This document shows, piece after piece, positions 35,656-43,301 of a stretch of DNA of 64,000 nt (position 1 is the stretch's first letter; every line of letters begins with the position of its first letter). Position numbers and translations under genes: made by a program. Below the pieces are notes generated by a model. It saw nothing but the letters and a program-made list of their open reading frames with translations. It had not been told where the DNA came from and ran no database searches. Source of the stretch: Tamaricihabitans halophyticus (lineage in GTDB: Bacteria; Actinomycetota; Actinomycetes; Mycobacteriales; Pseudonocardiaceae); contig NZ_SLXQ01000007.1 in assembly GCF_004340875.1 (NCBI RefSeq), positions 1-64,000 of the forward strand. Reading direction: 5' to 3'.

Positions 35656-35925
35656 ATGCCGAGTGAGACGATCGTGCCGGAGGCGGTGTCCGTTCGGTAT
35701 GCCCGCGAGCAGTACGCGCTTGGCTATTTCCAGGGGCGTACCAACGCCGAGCCTGGGGGCGGTGCGGGACTCGATTTCGCCAGGTTCTATGCCGAGTGGT
35801 GCGCGAGGGAAGACCGGCCGATGGACGTGCAGGAGGCGTACCGCCGATGGTTGGCCGACCGTGCCGAGTGGGTAGCCGAGCTCCGTTATGAGCGCGCACT
35901 CGAACACGCGACGAACTACGACTAG
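35656..35925 (+). CDS. Hypothetical small protein, 89 aa
   Basis: No family is recognised. The protein is predicted helical and rich in aromatic and acidic residues (VRYAREQYALGYFQGR, FARFYAEWCARED, YRRWLADRAEWVAELRYERAL). GGAGGATGGC precedes the ATG. It is divergent from Ku with a 226-base gap. The composition and codon pattern look coding. Confidence 0.6.
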   Translation: MPSETIVPEAVSVRYAREQYALGYFQGRTNAEPGGGAGLDFARFYAEWCAREDRPMDVQEAYRRWLADRAEWVAELRYERALEHATNYD

Positions 35926-35959
35926 TCGCGCTGACTGGGGACATTGACCGATCGCGTCC

Positions 35960-35990
35960 TTGCGTTCGAGCGCGCTCAAACCCCTACCGT
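35960..35990 (+). promoter_or_regulatory. MerR-type promoter with 19-base spacer
   Basis: TTGCGT (35960-35965) and TACCGT (35985-35990) are separated by 19 bases, with a perfect GAGCGCGCTC dyad (35968-35977) in the spacer. Overlong spacers with a central dyad are the hallmark of MerR-controlled promoters, so this fits autoregulation of the gene that starts 8 bases later. Confidence 0.5.
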
Positions 35991-35998
35991 CGGTTGGT

Positions 35999-36463
35999 AT
36001 GGAACCAGACGAGGCACTGCGCAGGGCCCTACGCCTGGCGGTGGATCCGCCCGCTGGGGTCTCGATCGAGGCCGTGCGTGAGCTCGCGCGGGACGACGAT
36101 GCGAGCGAGTGGAACATCGCCACGGCGGCGAAGCACCTCGGGGTCAGCCCGCACACGCTGCGGTACTACGAACGCATCGGTCTGGTTCGGGTCGCCCGCG
36201 ATGCGGCCGGTCACCGCCGCTACGACGCGCCCGCGGTGCGCCGACTGGTGTTCGTGACCCGGATGCGCGTCTCTGGCATGTCGATCAGCGACCTGCGCCA
36301 CTACGTCGACCTTGCCGATGCCGAGCAGGACACCGTGTCCGAACGCATGGACATGTTGCTGGAGCATCGCGACACCTTGCGGTCCCAGATAGCCCAACTG
36401 CAACTCGCCCTTGCCGCAACCGAGTACAAGATCGCTACCTATCAGGAAGTGCACCAGCTATGA
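35999..36463 (+). CDS. MerR-family transcriptional regulator
   Basis: A 154-residue regulator. About 38 N-terminal residues precede the MerR winged helix (NIATAAKHLGVSPHTLRYYERIGLVRVARDAAGHRRYDAPAV, about residues 39-80), followed by a dimerising coiled-coil (about 115-150, LLEHRDTLRSQIAQLQLAL). It lacks the Cys cluster of metal sensors and resembles the AdhR/aldehyde-type subgroup. Start ATG 35999 is only 8 bases after a -10-like element, so it may be leaderless. The stop overlaps the next gene's start by 4 bases, which implies that it regulates its own operon with the CMD-like enzyme. Confidence 0.85.
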   Translation: MEPDEALRRALRLAVDPPAGVSIEAVRELARDDDASEWNIATAAKHLGVSPHTLRYYERIGLVRVARDAAGHRRYDAPAVRRLVFVTRMRVSGMSISDLRHYVDLADAEQDTVSERMDMLLEHRDTLRSQIAQLQLALAATEYKIATYQEVHQL

Positions 36464-36888
36464 CGAGCACCACTCCGCGGCACGACATCAACAGCCCGGA
36501 CAACCTCGCCCGCCGCCGTCACGGGGAATCTGTCCTGGTCAAGATCGACGGACATCAGGGCGAGGCCGTTGTCGACTCGCTCGCCGACATCAACCCTGCC
36601 TTCGGGCACCATGTCGCCGCGTTCGTGTTCGGCGACATCTACGACCGGCCGGATCTCGATGCCCGCGGCCGCCAGCTGGTCACTCTCGGCGTCCTGACCG
36701 CCCTCGGCGGATGCGAACCGCAGCTCAAGGTTCACATCGGCGCCGCCATGAACGTCGGCATCAGCCGCACGGAGATCACCGAAGCGCTCCTGCATGCCGC
36801 TGTGTTCTGCGGCTTTCCCCGGGCCCTTAACGCGACCTTCGTCGCCCGTGAGGTCTTCGCCGAGCGGGACGACTCAGCTGGAAAATAG
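36460..36888 (+). CDS. Carboxymuconolactone decarboxylase family protein
   Basis: A 142-residue protein of the CMD/AhpD superfamily: RRRHGESVLVKIDG near the start, FVFGDIYDRPDLDARGRQLVTLGVLTALGGCEPQLKVHIGAAMNVG, then ALLHAAVFCGFPRALNA. The order of conserved Glu and His fits the gamma-carboxymuconolactone decarboxylase-like subgroup. No AhpD CxxC pair is present, so peroxidase chemistry is unlikely. ATG overlaps the MerR stop (ATGA). MerR-CMD operons are common and often respond to oxidative or electrophile stress; the actual substrate is unknown. Confidence 0.85.
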   Translation: MTSTTPRHDINSPDNLARRRHGESVLVKIDGHQGEAVVDSLADINPAFGHHVAAFVFGDIYDRPDLDARGRQLVTLGVLTALGGCEPQLKVHIGAAMNVGISRTEITEALLHAAVFCGFPRALNATFVAREVFAERDDSAGK

Positions 36889-36913
36889 TTCAAACGTGTA
36901 CTAGTTTCTCGTC

Positions 36914-37453
36914 ATGGAGAGCGTGGACGAGCCCGGCGAGGAACTCGATTTCTGGTCCTTCGTGCGGCTCGCCAACGACAAGCTGGCCAAGGAGCATGGC
37001 TTTCGCTACCACCTGGCGACCGAGGTAGTACTGACCCTGAATCGGGTCGCCAATATCGTCACTTACGACCTCGAGGCGGCGGTGCACCGGCCGCGTGGTC
37101 GCTCGTGGTCCGCGTTTCGCCTACTGTTCGTGACCTGGCTTGCCGGTCCGCTCGAGCCGAAGCGAGCCGCCGAGCTGACCGGGATGAGTCGTGCCGCGGT
37201 ATCGAACCTGGTGAAGGGACTGAGCTCGGACGGCGTGCTGGATCGGCTACCTGGCACGCGGGACGGCAGGTCGGTGCGGCTGTCCCTGACGGACAAGGGC
37301 GCCGCGGAGATGGTCGAGCTGTTTCGCGTGCACAACGAACGTGAACAGGAATGGGCGAGCGCTCTCACCGATGCCGAGCAGCGCATCCTGCTGATGCTGT
37401 TGGACAAACTCATCACGAACCGTGCACAGTTCGACGTCCGCGGCCGAAACTGA
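36914..37453 (+). CDS. MarR-family regulator, probable control of homogentisate gene
   Basis: A 179-residue MarR protein: a long N-terminal helix with about 50 residues before the fold, then a winged helix (AAELTGMSRAAVSNLVKGLSSDGVLDRLPGTRDGRSVRLSLTDKG, about residues 87-130). The arginine wing DGRSVRLSLT is typical. It precedes the homogentisate dioxygenase gene, with a perfect 18-bp palindrome in between. Direct TAGTT half-sites (near 36886 and 36901) lie upstream of its own start, so autoregulation is plausible. Phenylacetate or homogentisate-type ligands are likely from the context only. Confidence 0.87.
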   Translation: MESVDEPGEELDFWSFVRLANDKLAKEHGFRYHLATEVVLTLNRVANIVTYDLEAAVHRPRGRSWSAFRLLFVTWLAGPLEPKRAAELTGMSRAAVSNLVKGLSSDGVLDRLPGTRDGRSVRLSLTDKGAAEMVELFRVHNEREQEWASALTDAEQRILLMLLDKLITNRAQFDVRGRN

Positions 37454-37494
37454 AACAGATCGTGCGTTCGGTTCGGGTTGCCGCCGAGCCAAAT

Positions 37495-37512
37495 TAGTTA
37501 ATAGATTAACTA
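37495..37512. promoter_or_regulatory. 18-bp MarR-type operator TAGTTAAT-AG-ATTAACTA
   Basis: A perfect palindrome with 8-base arms and a 2-base centre lies between the MarR stop (37453) and the homogentisate dioxygenase start (37583). Size and AT content fit a MarR dimer site. It is seen directly; binding is inferred. Confidence 0.65.
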
Positions 37513-37582
37513 TATCTGCGTAGCCAGCACTGGTCGGGCTACGGCGATGACGTCAATGGCGCCGTCCGTGAGGAGGCAGGTT

Positions 37583-38785
37583 ATGGCCTATTACCGAGCG
37601 GTGGGAAATGTCCCGCCGAAGCGGCACACCCAGCATCGGGACGAGCATGATCAGTTGTATTTCGAGGAACTGATGGGGGAGGAAGGGTTCTCGGCCGACT
37701 CCTCGTTGCTCTACCACCGGCATATTCCTTCCGCGATCGTGGATTCGCGGAACTGGGAGCTACCGGATCTGGCGACCACGCCGAACCATCCACTGCTGCC
37801 TCGTCACCTGAAGTTGCCTGAACTGTTTCCAGAAGGGTCCTGGTCGGACACCGATGTGGTGACGGGGCGTCGACTGGTACTGGGGAACTCGGATGTACGG
37901 CTGTCCTACGTGGTGGCCGAGCAGGACAGCCCGCTGTATCGCAACGCGATCGGCGACGAGGTCGTTTACGTCGAATCCGGCGACGCGGTCGTCGAGACCG
38001 TTTTCGGCGCGCTGTCGGCAAAGCAGGGCGACTACGTGGTCATCCCGCGAGCGACGACGCATCGCTGGTTGCCGCGCGGACACGATCCGCTGCGCGCCTA
38101 TGCGATCGAAGCGAACAGTCATATCGCCGCACCGAAGCGGTACTTGTCCAGATTCGGCCAGTTTCTCGAGCACGCGCCGTACTGCGAGCGCGATCTGCAT
38201 GGGCCGACCGAGCCGATGTTGGCCGACGGGACCGATGTCGACGTCCTGGTCAAACACCGGGTATCCACCGGAATCGTAGGCACCCGGATGGTTTATCAGC
38301 GGCATCCGTTTGACGTAATCGGCTGGGATGGCTGCCTGTATCCCTATACCTTCAGCGTGTACGACTTCGAACCGATCACCGGGCGGGTGCATCAGCCGCC
38401 ACCGGTGCATCAGGTCTTCGAGGGCACCAATTTCGTGATCTGCAATTTCGTCCCGCGCAAGGTGGACTACCACCCGTTGTCGATCCCGGTGCCGTACTAC
38501 CACTCCAACGTGGACTCCGACGAGATCATGTTCTACTGCGGTGGCGATTACGACGCCCGCAAGGGGTCGGGGATCGGGCAGGGCTCGATGTCCGTGCATC
38601 CCGGAGGCTACGCGCACGGTCCACAGCCCGGCGCCTATCAGCGCAGTATCGGCGTGGAGTTCTTCGACGAGCTTGCCGTCATGGTCGATACCTTCCGGCC
38701 CCTCGAACTGGGCGAAGGTGGGCTCGCCTGCGACGACGGGCGCTACGCGTGGACCTGGTCGGGCAAGGGGCCCGGCCACGACTGA
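37583..38785 (+). CDS. hmgA: Homogentisate 1,2-dioxygenase
   Basis: A 400-residue cupin-type iron dioxygenase that opens the homogentisate ring in tyrosine/phenylalanine degradation to give maleylacetoacetate. The N-terminal segment RAVGNVPPKRHTQHR fits the family. The metal region is YYHSNVDSDEIMFYCGG with His307 and the acidic cluster to Glu314, then SVHPGGYAHGPQPGAY with a further His. The acidic ligand lies seven residues after His307 if it is Glu314, against six in the human enzyme, so Asp313 may serve instead. The frame is open from 37547; ATG 37583 has GAGGAGG 7 bases before. No fumarylacetoacetase or isomerase gene follows. Confidence 0.9.
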   Translation: MAYYRAVGNVPPKRHTQHRDEHDQLYFEELMGEEGFSADSSLLYHRHIPSAIVDSRNWELPDLATTPNHPLLPRHLKLPELFPEGSWSDTDVVTGRRLVLGNSDVRLSYVVAEQDSPLYRNAIGDEVVYVESGDAVVETVFGALSAKQGDYVVIPRATTHRWLPRGHDPLRAYAIEANSHIAAPKRYLSRFGQFLEHAPYCERDLHGPTEPMLADGTDVDVLVKHRVSTGIVGTRMVYQRHPFDVIGWDGCLYPYTFSVYDFEPITGRVHQPPPVHQVFEGTNFVICNFVPRKVDYHPLSIPVPYYHSNVDSDEIMFYCGGDYDARKGSGIGQGSMSVHPGGYAHGPQPGAYQRSIGVEFFDELAVMVDTFRPLELGEGGLACDDGRYAWTWSGKGPGHD

Positions 38786-38874
38786 ACCACTGGCCCCCGG
38801 GTTGTCGGCGGCCTGGGCGCGACTACCGGTTCCGTGGGCTGACCTCGGAAGCTCCAGGGATCTACCATCAACTG

Positions 38875-39504
38875 ATGGGCGCAGCGTCGAACGAACCCGG
38901 GTCCGATGGTGTTTCGGCGGCGGCGATTCGGGCCGCGCTCGAGCGGTTCCAGCCACGTACCGAAGCGCTGGCTGGCCGGCGGGCGGCGGCGGTCGCGATC
39001 GTGGTCGCCGACGGCAACGGCACCCGTGGTGTCTGGCTGACCAGGAGATCGGCGGGACTGCGCGCGCATGCGGGACAGATCGCGCTGCCCGGAGGGCGAA
39101 TCGACGACGGTGAGGACGCGGTGGGCGGCGCGCTGCGTGAACTGGACGAGGAGTTGGGCGTCGCGCTGAGCCAGGATGCCGTGCTTGGCCGATTGGATGA
39201 TTACCCGACGAGGTCCGGTTACGTGATTACCCCCGTGGTGCTGTGGGCCGGCGCAGGGTGGCAACCGCGGCCGAATCCCGCCGAAGTCGCACGGGTGGCC
39301 CTGGTACCGCTGCCGGAACTCGATGTGCCGCCGAGGTTCCTCCGGATCGCGGAGTCGGACCGACCGGTGATCCAACTTCCTTTGCTTGACACGCTGGTGC
39401 ATGCGCCCACCGCCGCGGTGCTCTATCAGTTCCGGGAGGTGGCACTGCGCGGCCGACATACCCGGGTGGCTGAGCTCGAGCAGCCGGTCTTCGCCTGGCG
39501 TTGA
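38875..39504 (+). CDS. Nudix hydrolase, CoA diphosphatase type
   Basis: A 209-residue Nudix protein. The Nudix box G-x5-E-x7-REx2EExG spans Gly74 to Val96. The CoA-hydrolase extension just before it (GVWLTRRSAGLRAHAGQIALPGG) identifies the NUDT7/YeaB-type subgroup that hydrolyses CoA and acyl-CoA to acyl-phosphopantetheine and 3',5'-ADP. I chose ATG 38875 in preference to an upstream extension that overlaps hmgA. It is 89 bases after hmgA. A housekeeping role in acyl-CoA turnover is likely, but the link to homogentisate catabolism is only positional. Confidence 0.87.
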   Translation: MGAASNEPGSDGVSAAAIRAALERFQPRTEALAGRRAAAVAIVVADGNGTRGVWLTRRSAGLRAHAGQIALPGGRIDDGEDAVGGALRELDEELGVALSQDAVLGRLDDYPTRSGYVITPVVLWAGAGWQPRPNPAEVARVALVPLPELDVPPRFLRIAESDRPVIQLPLLDTLVHAPTAAVLYQFREVALRGRHTRVAELEQPVFAWR

Positions 39505-39507
39505 GCG

Positions 39508-40455
39508 CTACGGCGCGGCAGTATGCCCGGACTCGGTCACGGGCGTGAGGTAGGGCTCGTCGGCTGGTACCGCTTGGCGTAGCGCGGCGATCGCGGCGGC
39601 GAGCAGTGGGTTGTTGTTGGCTCGTCGCCACGAGACGGTGACCGTACGGTAGGCGGCCGGATGTCGTACCCGGGTCGCCGAGACTCGGGGATCCGGGAGG
39701 TAACCGAGTGCCGGAACGACGGCGACGCCAAGCGAGGTGGCGACGAGTTCACGGACCACGTCATAGTTGTCACTGCGAAACGCCACCGAGGGCGCGAAAC
39801 CGGCCGCGGCACAGAGCCGGTCCAGTGACCGGGCGCCGGCGGTGTCTTTCCCGGTGGTGATCCAGCGCCGATCGGCGAGCTCGGCGAGGTCTGGTTCGAT
39901 CAGTTCGTCGGCGGTGTGCAGGAGTACCAGGTTTTCCCGTAGCAGCGTCACCCTGCTGAGCTCGTCGGGCCAATCCCGAGGGCTCAGCCCATACTCGTAA
40001 CCGAGCGCCAGGTCCAGCTGGCCCGCGCTCACCGCGTCCAACAGTGTGGCCGGCTCGTCTTCCTCGAGGGCGACTTCGGCTCTGGGGTGCGCGGCGGTGA
40101 ACGCGGCCAGCGCGGCCGGCACCAGGCGCACTCCCGCGGTGGGGAAGCTGCCGAGGCGTAGCCGGCCGATCGCTCCGGTGGCGAGTTCGTGTATCTCATG
40201 GTGGAAGTCGTCCAGAGTGGCCAGTAGGTGTCGGCTCAACTCGATCAACTGGTGGGCGGCCGTCGTCGGGCGGATGCTGTGTGCCGCGCGTTCGAACAGG
40301 GTGAGACCGGTGTCCTTCTCCAGCGCTGAGATCTGCTGCGAGACAGCGGAAGCGGTATACCCGAGGTTGCGTGCCGCGATCGCGAACGAACCACCGCGAT
40401 ACACCTCGTGAAAAGTCTTGAGGTGTAGTGGCTTGGTGGCTGGCCCCGCTGGCAT
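39508..40455 (-). CDS. LysR-family transcriptional regulator
   Basis: A 315-residue LysR protein. The HTH spans residues 8-65 (LKTFHEVYRGGSFAIAARNLGYTASAVSQQISALEKDTGLTLFER). The effector-binding domain begins near residue 95 (GRLRLGSFPTAGVRLVPAAL), and VATSLGVAVVPALGYLPDP lies in the second lobe. It is divergent from the MaoC-GltS pair with 161 bases between, which contain a 25-bp dyad. It is also convergent with the Nudix gene, 3 bases apart. Confidence 0.9.
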   Translation of the reverse strand: MPAGPATKPLHLKTFHEVYRGGSFAIAARNLGYTASAVSQQISALEKDTGLTLFERAAHSIRPTTAAHQLIELSRHLLATLDDFHHEIHELATGAIGRLRLGSFPTAGVRLVPAALAAFTAAHPRAEVALEEDEPATLLDAVSAGQLDLALGYEYGLSPRDWPDELSRVTLLRENLVLLHTADELIEPDLAELADRRWITTGKDTAGARSLDRLCAAAGFAPSVAFRSDNYDVVRELVATSLGVAVVPALGYLPDPRVSATRVRHPAAYRTVTVSWRRANNNPLLAAAIAALRQAVPADEPYLTPVTESGHTAAP

Positions 40456-40473
40456 GTGATCCTCCGGATAACC

Positions 40474-40498
40474 GCATCAGCACCAGGGATGTTGATGC
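40474..40498. promoter_or_regulatory. GCATCA-N13-TGATGC dyad, likely LysR site
   Basis: Six-base arms separated by 13 bases lie between the LysR gene and the MaoC gene. They also fit the T-N11-A style of LysR recognition sites. It is a candidate activation site for both directions. Confidence 0.45.
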
Positions 40499-40616
40499 TT
40501 GATGGGATCGTATTTCGTCGAACTTGTGCTGACAACTTCTGCTTCGCGATACCCGGTCGCTGGACCGGCTGTGGCAGGCTGCGCTGGTTGACGACAAGCA
40601 GCGAGCGGAGGTCGGC

Positions 40617-41087
40617 GTGCGGGATGAGAAGCCGGAATCGACCGAGTGGTACTTCGAGGATTACTTGCCAGGGCAGGTACGCCTGGTCGAGGAGACGATC
40701 GAGGTGCTCGAGGACGAGGTGGTGGCGTTCGGTCGCAAGTTCGATCCACAGCCGTTCCACGTGGACGAGACGGCAGCGGTGGCTGGCCCGTTCGGCGGAT
40801 TGATCGCCAGCGGCTGGCACACCGGCTCGATGTTGATGCGCCTGTTTGCCAAGTATTACCTGTCCCCGGTGTCCAGCCTGGGGAGTCCAGGGATCGACGA
40901 GCTGCGCTGGCCGGTGCCGGTACGGCCAGGCGATCAGCTACGGCTGCGCACCACGGTGGAAAAGGCGCACCGTTCGCGGTCGAAACCGGACCGCGGCGTG
41001 GTACACACCACGGCCGAGCTGCTCAACCAGGACGAACTCGTGGTCATCCGGATGCGCGTGATCAATCTGATCCTGGCACGCGACTGA
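40617..41087 (+). CDS. MaoC-like (R)-enoyl-CoA hydratase family protein
   Basis: A 156-residue single hot-dog protein with the MaoC hydratase signature FDPQPFHVDETAA followed by FGGLIASGWHTGSML. The Asp and His of the first segment are the catalytic pair in homologues. It would hydrate 2-enoyl-CoA or act on a related thioester. The start is GTG 40617 with a GGAGG before it. It precedes the GltS-like transporter by 33 bases, so the pair is probably one operon under the divergent LysR. The physiological substrate is unknown. Confidence 0.85.
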   Translation: MRDEKPESTEWYFEDYLPGQVRLVEETIEVLEDEVVAFGRKFDPQPFHVDETAAVAGPFGGLIASGWHTGSMLMRLFAKYYLSPVSSLGSPGIDELRWPVPVRPGDQLRLRTTVEKAHRSRSKPDRGVVHTTAELLNQDELVVIRMRVINLILARD

Positions 41088-41120
41088 ATCGGGAATCACT
41101 GGGTCAAAGGAGGCGCGCGC

Positions 41121-42488
41121 ATGGAATTCGACGCGTGGTCGGTGTTCGTCGATGTCGGAGCGATCTGCCTGCTGTTGTTGGTGGGCAAACTGCTACGCGC
41201 CAGTATCCCACTGGTGCAGCGGCTACTGTTGCCAGCGAGCATCCTTGCCGGAGGGCTTGGTCTGGCGCTGGGGCCGCACGGTCTTGGCCTGATCCCGTTC
41301 TCCGACCAGCTGGAAACCTACGCGACGATCCTGACCGCCGCCGTGTTCGGTTCGCTCGCGCTGTCCGCGCCGATGAACTGGGGTCGGCTACGCCGCGCCA
41401 GGGTCATGTGGTCGTACTCGGTGTCCACCTATGTGTTGCAGTGGGGCCTCGGTGCCCTGTTCACCGTGGGAGTCCTCGGCCTGTTCGTCCAACTACCGGA
41501 CGGGTTCGGTCTGCTGCTTGCCGCCGGATGGGCGGGTGGCTTCGGCACCGCATCCGCGGTGGGGACCACGCTCGCTGACAACGGGTGGGAACAGGCGACT
41601 TCGCTAGCGTTTACCTCGGCCACAACGGGCGTACTCGTCGCGATTGTCGGCGGGCTGATCCTGGCCAAATGGAGCGTCCGCAAGGGCAGGGTGGCCGCTT
41701 ATGCGGGGGCAGCCGGGTTGCCAGCGGAGCTGCGTACCGGGCTCGTCAGCAATCCGAACGACCGCCATCCGATCGGATACGCGACGGTCTCGCCGAACTC
41801 GCTCGAGCCGCTGGCACTGCAGTTAGCGCTGATCGTCGCGGTCACCTTCGCTGGCTACCTGGTCACCGAAGCAGTGGCGCGGGTGTTTCCGGACGTGTCG
41901 GTGCCGGTATTCGCCGCCGCGTTCCTGCTCGGGATGTTGTTTCGGCTGGTGATCGACCGCACGCCGGCGCGGGCGTACCTGGATTCGACCACGATCCGGA
42001 GCCTGTCTGGTACCGCGACAGATCTGCTCGTCACGGTGGGGATCGCGGCGATCGTGCCGAGCGTGGTGGTCGCCTACGCGGTCCCGCTCGCGTTGCTGTT
42101 CGGTTTTGGTCTGTTGTTCTGCGTGCTGGTGTTCACGTTGCTGACGCCACGGCTTTTCCTCGATCGCTGGGTCGAGCGAGGGCTGTTCACCTGGGGCTGG
42201 TTGACCGCGTCGGTTTCCACCGGACTGGCACTACTTCGGATCGTCGATCCGAAGCTGCGCACCGGGACGGCCGAGGAGTTCGGCTTGGCCTACGTCGGCT
42301 TCGCGCCCGTCGAGATCGGCACGGCCATCGTCGCGCCGCTGCTGGTGATCGCGGGCTTTACTGGTGGGTTTATCGCGCTCGCCCTGGTACTGGGTATCGG
42401 GCTGTTGATCCTCACGTTCGCCCTGCGCTGGCCGGCGAAAACCGGTGAACCGGGGGAGCGGCGAACAGATGTGGCCCCGGAGGGATGA
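41121..42488 (+). CDS. gltS: Sodium/glutamate symporter family (GltS-like) transporter
   Basis: A 455-residue integral membrane protein with about ten hydrophobic helices and the two-fold GltS layout. AGWAGGFGTASAVGTTLADNG in the first half contains the re-entrant GG loop. The second half runs from about residue 230 (LEPLALQLALIVAVTFAGYLV) through AAFLLGMLFRLVIDR to AGFTGGFIALALVLGIGLLIL. The expected activity is sodium-coupled anionic amino acid or dicarboxylate uptake. The RBS is AAAGGAGG. The operon with a MaoC enzyme suggests that the substrate may feed an acyl-CoA pathway; that is inference. Confidence 0.8.
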   Translation: MEFDAWSVFVDVGAICLLLLVGKLLRASIPLVQRLLLPASILAGGLGLALGPHGLGLIPFSDQLETYATILTAAVFGSLALSAPMNWGRLRRARVMWSYSVSTYVLQWGLGALFTVGVLGLFVQLPDGFGLLLAAGWAGGFGTASAVGTTLADNGWEQATSLAFTSATTGVLVAIVGGLILAKWSVRKGRVAAYAGAAGLPAELRTGLVSNPNDRHPIGYATVSPNSLEPLALQLALIVAVTFAGYLVTEAVARVFPDVSVPVFAAAFLLGMLFRLVIDRTPARAYLDSTTIRSLSGTATDLLVTVGIAAIVPSVVVAYAVPLALLFGFGLLFCVLVFTLLTPRLFLDRWVERGLFTWGWLTASVSTGLALLRIVDPKLRTGTAEEFGLAYVGFAPVEIGTAIVAPLLVIAGFTGGFIALALVLGIGLLILTFALRWPAKTGEPGERRTDVAPEG

Positions 42489-42510
42489 CGGCCGGTTAGT
42501 GGACCGCCAA

Positions 42511-42540
42511 CCTCCCCCGGACCCCCAGAACCGGGGGAGG
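42511..42540 (+). terminator. Strong GC hairpin downstream of gltS
   Basis: Perfect 10-base arms CCTCCCCCGG/CCGGGGGAGG with a 10-base loop lie 22 bases after the gltS stop. This is an intrinsic terminator-like hairpin without a T-run. Confidence 0.6.
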
Positions 42541-42586
42541 CATGTACTGATGTGCAACAACCAGGTGACATCCGGATGCACCGCAG

Positions 42587-42615
42587 TTGAGCTGGGTACC
42601 AGCGGAGTTTATGCT
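42587..42615 (+). promoter_or_regulatory. Promoter TTGAGC-N17-TATGCT before the EspR-like regulator
   Basis: A sigma70-like -35 (42587-42592) and -10 (42610-42615) are separated by 17 bases. A GCTGG-GTA-CCAGC dyad (42591-42603) lies over the -35 and spacer, where a repressor could act, and autoregulation is possible. Confidence 0.5.
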
Positions 42616-42715
42616 GGCAGCAGTGGGATATCAACTGGCGGGAAAGTGAATTCGGGTATCAGCTTTCATCTCAGTGGAAGTGAATCCTGGATTCTGGCGC
42701 GGTGGGGAGCACGTG

Positions 42716-43168
42716 ATGGACGACCGCGGTCGTAGCTTCGCGGACAAGCTGAACAAGTTGTTCGCCATCCAGCTGTCCACGAGTGGACAGGAGTACAGCA
42801 ACGAGCAAGTGGCCGCAGCCATTACCTCGCGCGGCGAGGTGACGATCTCGCAGAGTTACCTCTGGCAGTTGAGAAAAGCCAAAAAGGACAATCCAACCGT
42901 CAAGCATCTGCAAGCCCTGGCTGGGTTCTTCGGCGTGCCAACGAGTTACTTCTTTGATGATGCGACAACAGATCGGGTCGACGCGCAGCTTGCCGATCTG
43001 CGGGCCGAGCGGGCCAGGCTGCAGGCGCTCACGACGCAAGACGACGCGCGACTGATGGCGATGCGCGCGGGCGAGTTGTCCGCCCATCGCCGGCAGCAGG
43101 TGATGGACCTGCTCGATGTGGTTTACCAGCTGGAGCGTGCTGAACGGGGCGAATCAACTCCGGACTGA
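42716..43168 (+). CDS. EspR-like XRE-family DNA-binding protein
   Basis: A 150-residue protein with a helix-turn-helix at about residues 8-75 (FADKLNKLFAIQLSTSGQEYSNEQVAAAI, ISQSYLWQLRKAKKDNPTVKHLQALAGFFGVPTSYFFDD) followed by a helical dimerisation tail (about 80-145). The layout is that of mycobacterial EspR and other actinobacterial XRE regulators, including PTSYFFDD after the HTH. ATG 42716 follows GGGGAG with a 6-base spacing. Downstream lie an ImmA/IrrE-type metallopeptidase gene and a DUF6545 membrane protein gene. By analogy with ImmR-ImmA pairs, the peptidase may cleave this regulator. Confidence 0.82.
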   Translation: MDDRGRSFADKLNKLFAIQLSTSGQEYSNEQVAAAITSRGEVTISQSYLWQLRKAKKDNPTVKHLQALAGFFGVPTSYFFDDATTDRVDAQLADLRAERARLQALTTQDDARLMAMRAGELSAHRRQQVMDLLDVVYQLERAERGESTPD

Positions 43169-43225
43169 ACCACGGAGCTGGCTGGGTAGGCGATGGAATC
43201 CCGGCCGATCGGTCCCCGGTGAGGG

Positions 43226-43269
43226 TTCGCAGGACCCGCGCTGGAGACTAGTATGTGCAAGATCTCCAG
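43226..43269 (+). promoter_or_regulatory. Promoter and CTGGAGA/TCTCCAG dyad before the ImmA-like gene
   Basis: TTCGCA (43226-43231) and TAGTAT (43249-43254) are 17 bases apart. A dyad with 7-base arms and a 15-base spacer (43241-43269) surrounds the -10 element and transcription start region. The gene start at 43302 follows. This is a likely operator for the EspR-like protein encoded upstream. Confidence 0.5.
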
Positions 43270-43301
43270 ACTCCGGGATGTGGCGAGGTGGACGGTGATC
43301 G

